Assembly: GCA_001414345.1 (NCBI GenBank)
Contig: LLCB01000287.1
Span: 1 to 64,000, forward strand
DNA length: 64,000 nucleotides
Direction of reading: 5' to 3'
DNA from: Hymenoscyphus infarciens
Taxonomy: Eukaryota; Ascomycota; Leotiomycetes; Helotiales; Helotiaceae
Below the pieces are notes generated by a model. The model saw nothing but the letters and a program-made list of their open reading frames with translations. It was not told the DNA's origin and did not search any database. Within the stretch, counting starts at the first letter, position 1. Each line of letters starts with the position of its first letter. This document shows positions 24,113-36,091 of this stretch, piece after piece. The position numbers were made by a program, and so were the translations under genes.

Positions 24113-26549
24113 AGAGCCTCGATACTTAAATCTTTATTATAAAGATAGATTATTAATAATAGATACTTTAAATCTATCTATTACTAGAAGTTACTCTTTA
24201 TAAATCTAGGGCCTCTAGACTCTAATAAACTATAAGTAATAGTAGGTATTAGTAGAATACGATTACCTATTATCTTTAAAGGAATAGTAAAGTTAGTTAT
24301 AGAAATAGAAACTAGACTATAGATATTACTACTCTCTAATATACTCTACTACTCTACTTTAGAAGCTAACCTTCTTTCTTTTTTATAGCTACTAAATAAA
24401 AGACTTTAAGTAGACTTATAGAAAACATATAGATATATTCAGATTTTACTAAATACTAAAACTCTATATATCTATAAACTTATTATTAAAAGTAATCTCT
24501 AGATATTAATACTAAGAACTCTTCCTAGTACTATAATTTAGCTTATAGAGTATAAAGGACTTCTAGTACTTCTAAGCTAATATAAGCTTCTACTACGTCC
24601 TTATCTATACTTTAAAATATTAGCTAAAGCCTAGATTACTTATACTAATAAGCTAGTAAATATAACTTAGTATACTTACTTAGGATATATAAGTAATAAA
24701 GTAATTAAAGTACTTTATAAAAGATCTTATAGTATAGATAAAAAGATATATATAGAAGGCTATATCTATACTACTTATATAGAAGAGTATATAAAATCAG
24801 TTCCTTATTTAGGTTATATAGAGCTTAGACGTTATCTTATAGAATTAGTATATATAGATGTTATAGAACTTCTAAAACCTAGACTATTTAGTTTTTAATA
24901 CTAGGTACACTTTTACTATAATAAAACAAAAGACGTAGAAGCTTATAATATAAAATATAAAAGCGATATATTAGCCTATTTTAAGAAATATAAGGCTACT
25001 TATAAGCGCTCTAAACAACGGATCTATTATATTCGTAGTAATAATAGAGGTAAATATATTAGTACTACTCTTAGCGAATATCTTAAGAAAGAAGGTATTA
25101 TACTTAAAACTATAATCCTAAATAATCCTAAGATAAATAGAGCTGCTAAATGTCTAGTCTAAACCTTATAGTAAATAGTAGAGATAATAAGAAGGTACTA
25201 CTTTAACTTTCGCACTAACTATCTTTAGCTTAAATTATTATAAACCTTTATCTATCTTTACTAAAAACGTATTTATATAGCTACTAAAATTTCTCTCTTT
25301 AAAGCTGTTACTAGCTTATACCCTTATATTAATTATTTAAGAATTATAGAGTTATAGTATATAGTTCTTAAAAATAAGCTTAAAAAGAGTAAGCTTAAAG
25401 AGGCTTAAACCTTTTCTAGACGTTTAATAAGCTATAAGAGAGATTATATTAAGTAGATCTAGACTACTAATAAGAAAATCGTTTAAGCTAATAATGTTTA
25501 TATTAATAAAATATAAGTTAATCTATAAGAGAAAGAACTAGTACTTAAAGTCCTTACCTCTAAGATTACTCTAGACTAACGACTTAATAAAGTAGATTCT
25601 AATTAATAATAAAGTAAGAACTTTAAAGCTAACCTTATATTTAAAATTAAAGGAGCTGTTATAGATACTACTAAAATAGTTATAAAGCTAATTAAGGAAT
25701 CTTATAAATATAAGTTATAGACTACTAGTAGAATACGCTACTAGGAAATAAAAGATTAAAGACCTATACTTCTAGGAGAAAGAGGTTAAATAAAGAAACT
25801 ATAAGTATACTTAAGACTAGGCTACTTACTACTCTTACTTAAACTTAAAAGCCTTAGAGTTATAAAGCTATCTAACGATTTAGAAAATAATATTCTAGTA
25901 CTTTATTAAAATAAAGAAGTAATACCTCTACTTACTCTACTATTACTAAAGCCTATAATCGTTATATACTATAATCTAGCTATATCTATTACTATAAGAG
26001 TATTAAGGTTATAAGTATATTAAAGGTTATAACCTTCTACGAATAATAATAGCTTTAGTCTTAGTAGTCTTAGAACCTTACTAGACGATATAGTAGACTA
26101 TATAGATAACTATAGCCTTTAACTAGTACTCTCTTCTAACCTACTACTATTCGCTCTTATCTACTAGCTAATTAACAAGTTATAGTTTATAGTAGTACTA
26201 CTAGCTTAGGTATAATATAACGTTTTTAAACTATAAATATATAAACAAGTCTATACCTACGCTAAAGCTAAGAAATAAATAGAGGCCGAAGATAAGGAAG
26301 TAAACTCTATTAAGGAAAATAATACTTAAAAGGTAGTAGATAAACTAGTAAACTAAAAGGTCCTTATAAGTAGATAGGTTTATAAACTTAAGATAGGCGA
26401 TAAAGGCTAGGTTACCTAGTATAAGGCCTACTAAGTAGTCTACGGCTTTAAATAAGAAGAGAGTATTAACTTTAATAAAACCTTTACTACTATTATAAAG
26501 CTAATAAGCTATAAACTTATCTTTATAATTACTATTACTCTAAACTAGG

Positions 26550-27560
26550 AGATTAAATAGATAGATGTTAAAACTGCCTTCTTATATAGTAATATTAAAG
26601 AAGAAGTCTATATAGAACTTCTAAATAGTAAGAGAGATAGTACTAAAGTCTATAAACTTAAAAAAGTACTTTATAGATTAAAATAAGCTCTTAAAGTCTA
26701 GTATAATACTCTTTATAGCTTTCTAAAAATGCTTAGCTTTAAACTACTTAATATAGATACTAGGGTCTTCTACTATAAAGATATTATTATTATAGTCTAT
26801 ATTAACGACCTCTTTATTATTAGTAGCTTAATAAAAGAAATCGATAAAATTAAAATAGTACTTAGTTAATAATTTAAGATGTCTAATCTTAGACTAGTAG
26901 CTTTTTATCTTAGAATAATAGTAACTTATAATAGAAGGTAATATAGTTTTTAATTAGAATAATATGTCTATATTAAAAAAATACTTTATAACTTTAATAT
27001 ATTTAAAGCTAAGATATGTCATATACTAATAGAAGTAAACAATTATCTTATAAGTGCTTTTAAAGACTATAAGGTGTTAAAGACTTTTAGATGTTAATAT
27101 TAGTCTATAATAAGCTTACTTATATATACTATACTTAATACTTAACTAGATATTACCTACTCTATATCTATTATAAGTAGATTCTTATCTAATCTAACTA
27201 ATAAATATTAGATAGTAGTAAAACGAATTATATGTTATCTTAAGAGTATTATAAGCTATAACTTAGTATTTTAAGATAAGCTTAAAAGACTTATAAGCTA
27301 TTTAGATACTAACTAGGCTAGATACTATAAAACTAGATAATCTACTTCTAGATACCTCTTTAATATTAGTAGCGGCGCTATCTTATAGTTATTTAAAAGA
27401 TAAGCTATAATCTTACTATTCTTATATAAAGCGAAACTTAAGAGAGAGATAAATACTATAAACGAAGCTATTTAGCTATAATGTCTCTTAGACTAGCTTA
27501 TCTTAGAGACTAAACTAAGAGTTACTATAGTAATCCTCTATAATAATTAAGAGGCTATAG
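26550..27560 (+). pseudogene. copia reverse transcriptase and RNase H remnant
   Basis: The plus frame reads IDVKTAFLYSNIKEEVYIELL, then VYKLKKVLYRLK, ALKVWYNTLYSFLKML, IVYINDLFIISS, and later TISYNLVF, TNWARYYKTR and STSRYLFNISSGAIL. These are the copia RT palm and RNase H signatures. The catalytic pair is Asn-Asp instead of Asp-Asp at 26798-26812. In-frame TAA/TAG occur where CAA/CAG (Gln) is expected. Confidence 0.85.
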
Positions 27561-28148
27561 TACTTATAAAAAACCTTATCTACTATAACTATACTAAGTA
27601 TATTACTACTTAAGATACTAAGGTTAGAGAAGTATAAGCTAAAGAATATATAAACCTTATATTTATTAGTATAAAAGAGTAAGTAGTAGAGAGACTTATA
27701 AAACCCCTTCTTAAGAATGCTTTTAAGAAGTTCTAATTCTTAATAGATATTAAGAAGAGGAGTGTCTAAAAGCTTAGTAGAGTATTACTATTACTCTATA
27801 CTTGCTTAAAATACTATAGAGTTATATTTAATACTTTAAAGAAAATAAAGAAAGGTTATATAATATACTCTTTATATTTATACTATTATACCTTTAAATA
27901 CTAAAGAATAGATCTAGTACTTAAAAAACGTTTTTTATTATAGTTTTTAAAAGTTATATAACTATATAGTACGAATTATAAAAGGAGATTATATTACTAA
28001 GACTAATAATTCGTATTACGTAGTCGGCTACCTAGCGCTCTAGCTACTATACTAACTACTTATATATACCTAATATCTAAATATCTTATAATTAAACTCT
28101 CTCTATTATCTATAAATTATCTTTTTAGATACTTACTTTACTTAAAAA

Positions 28149-29887
28149 ATGTTAAATACTAGAATTGCTCTAGGTATAACTCTTAAGAAGTTAAAAACCG
28201 TTACTCTCTTAAAAGAACCCTTTTTTAACTTTATAGATATTAACACTTAATACCTAAAACTTCTATTACTTAGAAGTCTAAAGACTAACTCTACTAGTTA
28301 TAATATCTAGTATTACTTATCTAAAATTAATAGTAACTATAATAGAGTATACTTACTTTACTAGATTATATAATACTCTATTACCTACTATATAAAATAG
28401 GAAAAGGTAAACTAGTAAGATAATATAAATAAGTACTACCTACTATTTGAATACTTCTTATATATTTTCAGTCTAGACTAAATTAAGTCTTAAAATATAA
28501 TTATTATACTTATAGTTATTTAGATAGAAACCTAGGTTAAAATAAACTAGTTATAATACCTTATTATATTATAGTATACTTAGGTTATAATTATTAAACG
28601 AAAACTTCTTATAGGTCTATAACTCCTTATTCTAGACGCTAATACTAAAGTCGAGTATTAAGATACTAATATTATCTCTTTTATAAATCTACTTAATATA
28701 TAAAGGAAATTTATTAACTATCTATAAAAGGATAGAGGTATAAGAAATCTTAATATATAGATTAATAGAGGAGGTAATACTAGCCTAGTTAAAAGATGTC
28801 TAGCTATCTTAAGTCACTTTATTTAGAACCTTGCTAATAACTAGGACTACTTTAAATAGTAACTTTAGAGTCTTAGTTACCTTAAAGCTACTAGTTTTAA
28901 ATAGATTACTCTTAGTGCTTAAATTAACTCTTATAACTATACTCTCTCTATTAAGGTACTAATAAATGAAGTTATTAATCTCTATTCTTAAAAGCTCTTA
29001 AAAGGAAGAAAACCTATTCTAGTAGACCTAGTCTAAGATAACTCTAAGAGTGAATAAGCCTCTAATAACTATCTTAGGTATAAGAGTACTAATTTAGATA
29101 ATATTAAAGATAAGAATATAGAACTTATAGAAGTAGTAGAAGTAGTAGAATCTATAGAAGCAGTAGAACCTATGAGAATAGTAGAAGCTATAAGAGTAGT
29201 AGAAGTAGTAGAAGTAGTAGAACCTATAAAAGACATATTACTACCTACTATATAAAGTCTTAAAATTAAGCTGTCTCTAAAACGCTGTTATTCTAATACT
29301 CTACTACCTCTACTATACTAGGCATCTACTATACCCTCTAAAGAAGCCTTTTAGATACTACTCTAACTCTTACTAATAAGGCCTACTAATATTATATATA
29401 CTAAGTATAAAGGACTCTTAATTAAACGTTTTCCTAGTATATAAAGGCGTATTAAAAACAATAGTACTAAGTATCTACTTAGTATTAATCGATTAATTAA
29501 AGTTAAAGTTAAGCCTAGTACTAATACACTTAAAGGACGAGATAAGGACGTAAAGTATAAGTAACTTCTTATATATTTAAACGAGTATATTAAGGATTAA
29601 CTAGACTAGCTAACAGATTTCTACTATATCCTAGATAACTATAACTATATAAATAATATAAGTATAAGAGGAGATACTATACTAGGTAACTTAACTATAG
29701 GAGGCGTCTTAGTTTATACTATAGATATAGAAGGAGAGGACGAAGTTAATATCTTAAATTAACTTCTTAAAGGACTCTAATTAGTCTTCTTACTTATATA
29801 TTCTTCCTTAGCTTTTTATCTTTTAAAGGTTTTAATTAAAGGTTTATTAAAGTATATTAGTATTATAATCTAAGAGTGTTTAGATTA
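28149..29887 (+). pseudogene. extra decayed ORF between copia RNase H and the 3' LTR
   Basis: From an ATG at 28149 (AAAAAATG context) one plus frame can be followed for about 580 codons to the 3' LTR without any need for a frameshift. It is interrupted only by TAA/TAG. TGA is absent, but TG is rare throughout RIP-mutated DNA, so that proves little. Better evidence is that 29040-29780 has about half the stop density of the other frames, a G-rich first codon position, and an acidic (Glu-Val-Val)n repeat at about 29120-29225. The C-terminus is hydrophobic, though RIP itself creates Leu/Ile/Phe codons. No domain recognised. Typical copia elements end soon after RNase H. Confidence 0.5.
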
Positions 29888-29895
29888 AGTAGGAG

Positions 29896-30024
29896 TGTTA
29901 AACATCTGTACCTATTATATAATATAGGTCTTCTAAACCCTCTTATATATAAGTAGAGAGTAATTCCTCTCTAGAATTGCTTAAGTAATATAATTATATC
30001 GAACCTCATACTATCCTTTCAACA
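29896..30024 (+). repeat. 3' LTR of the copia element
   Basis: 129 bp ending CTTTCAACA, followed directly by the ATTTC duplication at 30025-30029. Confidence 0.92.
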
Positions 30025-30029
30025 ATTTC

Positions 30030-31071
30030 ATACTCTATTCCGTGTTGAAAAATTGAATGGGGTTTTATCGTGATATCCAGATTGGTTTAATATCACGTAC
30101 ACAATTGGGTGTAGAAAACACTCTAAAGAGCTTGAGTTTGGAGCCACTTATATATAGGTGAAAAGGCACCACTGACAGCGTAGCCGAGCGGTCTACTTTA
30201 ACGTGACATTTAAAAATAAAAGGCTGAAGATTGATTGGGATTTTGTAAAACCTCTAGTTTCATAGTGAACCTTGAAATGTGATTTCATTTAAACTGTGTG
30301 AAGGTTCTAATGAGAAGGTTAAAATAGCAGGATTTATAAGAGATTTTTGAATAATGATACCTAACGACTGAACAAGCTTTTGTTGTTAATTATGCAGCTT
30401 GTATCAGCTCACTCCTATAGGTAGCTTGACCTACTGGCGTGACACTACAGGCCTCATACAAGAGGATCTTCGTCGCCTCGAGCTATACTTAATAAATGAA
30501 GCTCTAATCTTGTAATGATTATTACCTGTCATCTTCGAATAATATCTTGATCCGTGATTATTACCTGACGAAAAGTAAGATCCGAGATTATATACTCCTA
30601 GCAATACCCGTTATCTTCTGCTAATCACTCTCAATTTCTATTCACCGGCAGTAAATGCTGGAATTATTCAAACGATAACTAGAAACACTCGCTCCCTTCT
30701 TACTACAGTTATTAACCAATGAGTAGACAGATTTGAACAAATTATTAATTCAGGATGTCTTAGCCTACTAGTAGACTCCTATAAATGAAACGCTTCTTAT
30801 ACCTAGACTTCAGTTCCCAACAACCTCTATCTACTCAATTATCACACCACAAACTTTAACACTACTTTAGATCAAAGCAAAGCAAAACAACCTCTTTCTC
30901 CTTGAGCTTCACGCTACCATCTTCAGTATTAACCCTCTCCCGAAATAGAGGAAAACCACGTCCATCTCCTGAAACCTCACAACACAGTACTCAACGCTAC
31001 TCTAAACAAAATCAAAGCATACCCAAACAACTACACAAGTTCTTCCGGAGCAAAAAACATCCTTAGACACC
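30030..31071. other. unique sequence and promoter upstream of the Cys-rich gene
   Basis: Moderately AT-rich and not RIP-saturated. A TATA-like CCTATAAATG at 30778-30787 is followed by a CT/CA-rich leader with AAAGCAAAGCAAAACAAC at about 30876, typical of fungal transcripts and consistent with expression of the small gene at 31072. Confidence 0.5.
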
Positions 31072-31323
31072 ATGTGTACCCTCTGGTATGCCAAATGCGA
31101 AGATTGCAAACTTGTTCATGAAACATTTCAAATTACAATCTGTTGCCCACAAGACTGTGGTACCATAAACCACTGGGATACCTATGAATGCCGTGCCAAT
31201 GGAATCTATTTAAACACTGAAGTTGAACCACACGAATGGTTTCGTTGTTTACGTTGTTTTGAGGGTGATTACGGTGATCCCCCGCAGCTGAACAGACGCA
31301 GGCGCAGACCCCGCAACCACTGA
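31072..31323 (+). CDS. small Cys-rich orphan protein inside the repeat island
   Basis: Single-exon ORF of 83 aa with ATG at 31072 in CACCATG context. It has nine cysteines (residues 2, 9, 12, 24, 25, 29, 41, 59, 62), including two CxxC pairs (CEDC, CLRC) that could bind zinc, and a basic RRRRRPRNH tail. There is no signal peptide: the start, MCTLWYAKCEDC, is not hydrophobic enough. It keeps intact codons and normal composition although retroelements lie on its left and AT-rich repeats on its right. Small proteins beginning MC with scattered CxxC motifs are common and lineage-specific in Leotiomycetes. Function unknown. A non-classically secreted or nuclear role would be a guess. Confidence 0.6.
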   Translation: MCTLWYAKCEDCKLVHETFQITICCPQDCGTINHWDTYECRANGIYLNTEVEPHEWFRCLRCFEGDYGDPPQLNRRRRRPRNH

Positions 31324-32326
31324 AGGAACTATGAAACTCGGTTCTCAGCGGAGAAGTTAGATTTAGGGGAGTTCGGAAGAGGGGTGTTGAAAAGAGGTAG
31401 AGTTGACAAGCTGTCCCCTGGAGAGGTGGTCTCTTGGATGCAAAAATGGGACCTAGGAAGTGATAGGTACTTAGAAGCTAGACAATGTTCTCTGCCGGCA
31501 GAGATTGATAATTTCCAATGTCAACTATATAAATTAAAATTCAAAGTCTCACTCGAATTCGCGGTCCGGAATAGGTTCATAACAAGCGAGATATAGCTTT
31601 GTATTCCTTGATTCGCTTATTTACAATACTTAGGGTTAGGGTCAGGGGTTCTTAAGAGAATTAGAACGTACTGGTTTAAACGCTTCATTTCCCATCTATT
31701 TAAGAAGGACTAGGAGAATTAGGACACTAGTTTTACGAATATTACCCGAGTTCTTATGCGGCAACTAGAGAAAAGGTTCTATTGAAAGTTGGTGCTTATA
31801 ATATAATACTTACTTCTCTTGCTAACACCTAGTTACTAGTTCTGATTAAGATAGAAATTATAAACCTAGTATATAAACTAAAGTCTAATTATAATTGAAA
31901 TTCGTAATTTTCAAGTCTCTCTCTTGAATTAGATATCTAAGAAGCTTAGAAACCCTCGGTCGAGCCCCACTTTCTATAGAAGCTGAAATACAAGAATTAA
32001 CCCGTAGATTATTACTCTAGCACTTGAAGTGGTTTACGCGACATAGTAATAGGTAGGAGAAGTTTGATAAGAAGGGCTCTGTTTCTTAATAACAGACTCG
32101 CTCTCGCTTAGAGAACTAGTAAGAATACTCTCTCCTAATCTCTATAATCTTTATTCTAGTTATCAGGTTAAAGCGGCCTTCTAGAGAGGACTAATTACTT
32201 TCAATAGTATCTTAATAAATCATAAACACTTAGTATTACTCGAATATCTAGTTAAGAGTTATTTTAATATAAGCTAGAGAAGACTTTTTTTTTTAATTAA
32301 AATATATTATTTAATTAGTAGATATA
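31324..32326. repeat. transition into AT-rich repeat, no gene
   Basis: The first 300 bases are probably 3' UTR and flank of the Cys-rich gene. A 70-codon frame at 31384-31596 has no ATG and no recognisable motif. A telomere-like TTAGGGTTAGGG sits at about 31629-31640. AT-rich RIP-like texture begins at about 31790. Confidence 0.5.
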
Positions 32327-33095
32327 CTAGTTAGCTTTAGAGATTTAGATATTTAAAATTTATTAAGTAAAGTAAGTAAAGAGAGTAACTAATCATATAA
32401 TTAAGTAAAAGTCTAATTAAATTATTTTTTTAAGATTCTCTACTAACTCGTTATACGAGTTAGTCGCAGCGACTCTAAAAGAGTATCTTATACTCTTAAA
32501 ATAAATCAACTACTAAGCCTATTTAGGTAATTTTTACATATATAGATAGTACTATATTAACTTAATAAAACTCTCTATAATATCTAAATTATTAAAAGTA
32601 ATCTATATACTATTTTATAATTAATTAGATTATAATCAGAAGCTTTTAGAAAGAGCCTTAGCAGGTCTTAGTAAGCTATTCTACCTTTTTATTAAGGTTC
32701 TATACCTCGCCGTCGGTAATAAATTAGCGCTAAAAAGCTATATATAAACTAAGAAGCTATATACGAACACTCTTTAGAATTTATTACTTCTTAATATACT
32801 CTCTAAATACTTATTCTATTATAAATATAGCTCTTTATTAGTATATCTTTAATTATATCTAAGAATTACTATTTTCTAACTATTAGTTATTAAGTAATTA
32901 ATTATTTAAGTTATATCTTTAGAGTTACTACGTTTTAGAGTCGCTACGACTAACTCGTATAATAAGTTAGTAGAGACTCTTAAAAAAATAATTTAATTAG
33001 ACTTTTACTTAATTATATAACTAGCTTGTTAAATCCTCTACTTTAACTTATTTTACTTATAAGAGCTTAATATATATATCTCTAAAGCTAACTAG
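32327..33095. mobile_element. 769-bp element with about 155-bp terminal inverted repeats
   Basis: The left arm, 32327-32480 (starts CTAGTTAGCTTTAGAGAT), is an imperfect reverse complement of the right arm, 32933-33095 (ends in CTAACTAG). Shared inner blocks include TAATTAAGTAAAAGTCTAAT, CTAACTCG.TATACGAGTTAG and GTCGC.GCGACTCTAAAA. The dinucleotide TA flanks both ends (32325-32326, 33096-33097), as expected for Tc1/mariner-type insertion. The 450-bp interior has no coding frame, so it is a non-autonomous TIR element, or a foldback repeat, partly RIP-mutated. Confidence 0.65.
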
Positions 33096-34891
33096 TAACT
33101 ACTTACTCTCTTATATAATAAAAATTAATTATTATATATAACTTTATTATTTTATTTTATACTTTTTATAGTTATTTAAACCTTTTAGTAGATTACTTAT
33201 AGAAGCTTTATTTACTTTTTACTTAAATTAATAACTAGTAACTTAATCTTTAATTTTTATTAATATTTTAGAATTAATTATTCTTATAAAGATATTTAAA
33301 ATTTTCCTTTATACTAATAAAATATACTTCTACTACTAGTCTATTTATATCTAGTATAATAAAAGCAATTCTCTAAAGAATTATAAGAGTTACTCTCTTA
33401 GCTATAATAGAATAAATTATACTAAAGTAAGTAAGGAAAATATATAGTTTAGCTCTAAAAAGGTTAATTATAGAAACTATTAGATTCTATATTACTAGGT
33501 TAAAAGATAGAAATCTATTATTATTTTTAATATATTAACTATTAGGAATTTAATCTTTATAAAATATATTATAAAAATTATTACTCTAGTTATAAACAAA
33601 ATTAGCTTTAAATCTATACTAAAAGCGTATAATAGCGCGACTAGAATCTTAAATATAGAAAGTATTAGCTTTCTTATTAACTAGAATAGGAATAGAAGAA
33701 GATTCGAGATTATAATAGATACTAGTAAAAGTAGATAAAAATATATCTCTTAGAGAGATAGAGTATTTAGCTTATAAAGAATAGAGTCGTTAATTTATAA
33801 TAGTAGGTAGTTACTTAGAAGCTAGGTATTATTCTTAATAATTACTACTTTAAGAGATAAGATTAAAGAAGTTTAGTTACTTTATCTTTAGATTATATAT
33901 AAATTACTATTCCTTGATTTATATAGTTCTATATATGTTTTTTATAATATATATACTACTACTTACTATCTTTCGCTATATTAAATAATAACTAGATATT
34001 ATATTATACTTATATACTTCTATTAATTAAAGGCTACGCTTTATATAACTATTTTACGAGAAATCGATCTTTATAATACTACTAGACTTTTTTAATATTA
34101 CTAAGAACGCTAGTCTATACTATTCGAGGCCTTTTGTAGTTTTGTTAAGAGCTTATTTATTCTTATAATAGAGTACGAAATATTAAGAATTAAAATTATA
34201 TCTTAGATATTTAGATATAACTTGAATTTAGTATATCTAATACTAAGAAAAAGGTCGTAATAATAAATTTAAAAGTTATAAAAAGCTATTTTATTTAATC
34301 TCTCTTACTTACTTATATTCTTATAACTTCTATTTTATAGAATTCTTTCTAATATAGTTAATTACTACTATAAATAGATATATTATACTACTTATACTAG
34401 CTCTTAGTTTAACGTATATAAGATAGACGCGTTATATACTTAAGAGGCCTTCTTTTTAAGAGCTTCTTTAGTAGCTATTAAAGCTTTTTTAGTAGACTTT
34501 TTAAGCTTTATACTATTCTAGAGAAGATATATTAAGTAAACGAAGAATAAAAGAGTATAAAAGTAGTAGTAGTAGAAGTAGCAGAAGTAGATAAGAGAAA
34601 CTTAGCTTATATACTTATATTATAGATAAACTAACTTATACTAGAATAATTATTTTTTTAGTAAAGCTTTTTAAATATAAGATTAGAACCGCGTTCTACT
34701 AAGTCACGTAGAGTAAAAGAATAACTAAAGAAATAGAAGTAAAGTAAGTCTATTTAACTTTTATATTAAACTTTTATAGTTTATTATTTTTATATTTTAT
34801 TATTTTTATCTTCTCTATCTCTCTACTACTATTCTCTATCTCTCTATATAGAAATTATCTTAAAACTATAATAATTAATTAATAATAAAAA
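33096..34891. repeat. AT-rich RIP-mutated repeat, unidentified
   Basis: Very low CA/TG content. On the minus strand one frame from about 34500 down to 33650 reads as protein-like text interrupted only by TAA/TAG (for example KKVQQYYKDRFLVKQLYKA and KSTKKALIATKEALKKKAS), possibly a decayed transposase. I cannot assign a family. A short GTAGTAGTAGAAGTAG microsatellite lies at 34565-34590. Confidence 0.5.
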
Positions 34892-35700
34892 TAATATAAC
34901 TTATCTTATATAAGAAACTCAAAAGAAAGAGTTATATAAGACTATTAGTAACTCTATCTCTAAAGTTATTATTTTAATAACTTACTTAATTAAAGTATTT
35001 TTTATTAAACTTAGATCGTAATATTACTAGTAATATATTAAAGAGCTCTATAATATTTACTATATTATATTAAGTAATCTAATAGATACTAGATTTCTAA
35101 AAATAACTAGTAAGATATTAATTATTAGTAGAAAACTACCTACTCTAGAGAATAATAGTTCTTCTAGCTAAGAGCGAATAGAATACTTAGGCTTACTTTT
35201 TCTAAAAATCAAGAGAAAGTTCTATAATTCTAATAGTAAATTCTAATTACTTATAACTCTAAGAGATTATATATCTTAGTATAAGTCTTATAGACTAAAT
35301 TAACTCTTTTATATAATAGCTTTTTAATAAAGTAGATTTTTAATATAAGTTATATAATTTCTATTTAGTACTATAGTATTAGCGCTAAAAACTCTATATT
35401 ATATCGATTATCTTTACTTTTTTAACGATATTTTCATTATATTAGAAAAGAACTTACGACATTTATTCTATCGCGATAATCTAATAAATATCGCATCGCT
35501 GCCTAAGTCTAATATAACTTATCTTATATAATAAACTCAAAAGAAAGGATTATATAAGACTAGTAGTAATAAAACATCTCTATCTCAATCTCTATCTCAA
35601 TCTCTCTCTCTATCTCTCTATCTCTATCTCTCTATCTCTATCTCTAGGGTTTCTCATTCTAGTAACTTATTTAATCGAATGATTTTCATTTTTATTATTC
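34892..35700. repeat. direct-repeat pair around 500 bp (TRIM-like or unrelated)
   Basis: TAATATAACTTATCTTATAT and about 100 following bases at 34892-35006 recur at 35510-35698. The second copy carries a (TCTCTA)n expansion at 35575-35646 and less RIP damage (GGGTTTCTCATTCTAGTAAC against the mutated AAAGTTATTATTTTAATAAC). The copies could be LTRs of a tiny non-autonomous retroelement. Clear termini and target duplication were not found. Confidence 0.45.
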
Positions 35701-36091
35701 TATAGTAACTAATCCTTTCAAAGAAAACCGAGTAAACATAAAACACAAAACCTTATCTACTTCCTCCTTATTCTCTCACACTTATTTCCCAAACGCCAAA
35801 GATATATAAAACTTGAAAACTTAAAATCAATTTCATAGATGGGATTTTAATTTCAGAAAACCCGTAATTCTATTTACAAACGCGCTTGCTTCTCTCTGGG
35901 TATTATTTCTCTCTCTCTCTGTATGTAATCTTACGCCTCCCACACTCTATGACGCCTCATATCTATATCCAAACAAGAGAATCCTCCCTCTCTCCCTCCC
36001 AATTTCAACCCCCATAAAAGACTCCCCTTCACAACCCCACCTTAAAACTCTCCCCCCAAAAATAAACACCCCGAATTACAACCCCACCCCC
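35701..36091. other. edge of the repeat island and 3' flank
   Basis: Composition returns to normal at about 35700. CT-rich sequence follows (CTCTCTCTCTCTG at 35910), presumably including the 3' UTR of the membrane protein gene. No gene seen. Confidence 0.5.

Larger units (their letters stand above)
16321..30024 (+). mobile_element. Ty1/copia LTR retrotransposon, RIP-mutated, with nested insertion
   Basis: 129-bp LTRs at 16321-16449 and 29896-30024 begin TGTTGA or TGTTAA; the right one ends TCAACA, an inverted terminus. The 5-bp duplication ATTTC flanks the element (16316-16320 and 30025-30029). LTR differences are essentially all transitions. The coding strand is plus. A gag zinc-knuckle spacing is at 18002-18043. 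RT sequence runs from about 26550, with IDVKTAFLY, KLKKVLYRLK and the YxDDL site at 26798-26812. The RNase H region follows at about 27290-27400 (TNWARYYKTR, STSRYLFNISSGAIL). INT-before-RT order fits copia. Every frame is broken by TAA/TAG. Without the nested 5.8 kb it would be about 7.9 kb, long for a fungal copia element. Confidence 0.92.

Noticed and set aside
27995..28065. Minus-strand tRNA-like string (TAGAGCGCTAGGTAGCCGACTAC)
   Set aside because: The anticodon stem and T arm do not pair and it lies inside the copia element; at most a decayed fragment.
28149..29887. Absence of TGA as proof of a coding frame
   Set aside because: TG is depleted everywhere in RIP-mutated DNA, so TGA is rare in all frames.
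30175..30215. tRNA-like A-box (TAGCCGAGCGG) suggesting a tRNA or SINE
   Set aside because: No matching B-box or cloverleaf follows within 90 bases.
31384..31596. 70-aa plus-strand ORF after the Cys-rich gene
   Set aside because: It starts at TTG, has no leader or motif, and probably lies in the 3' UTR.
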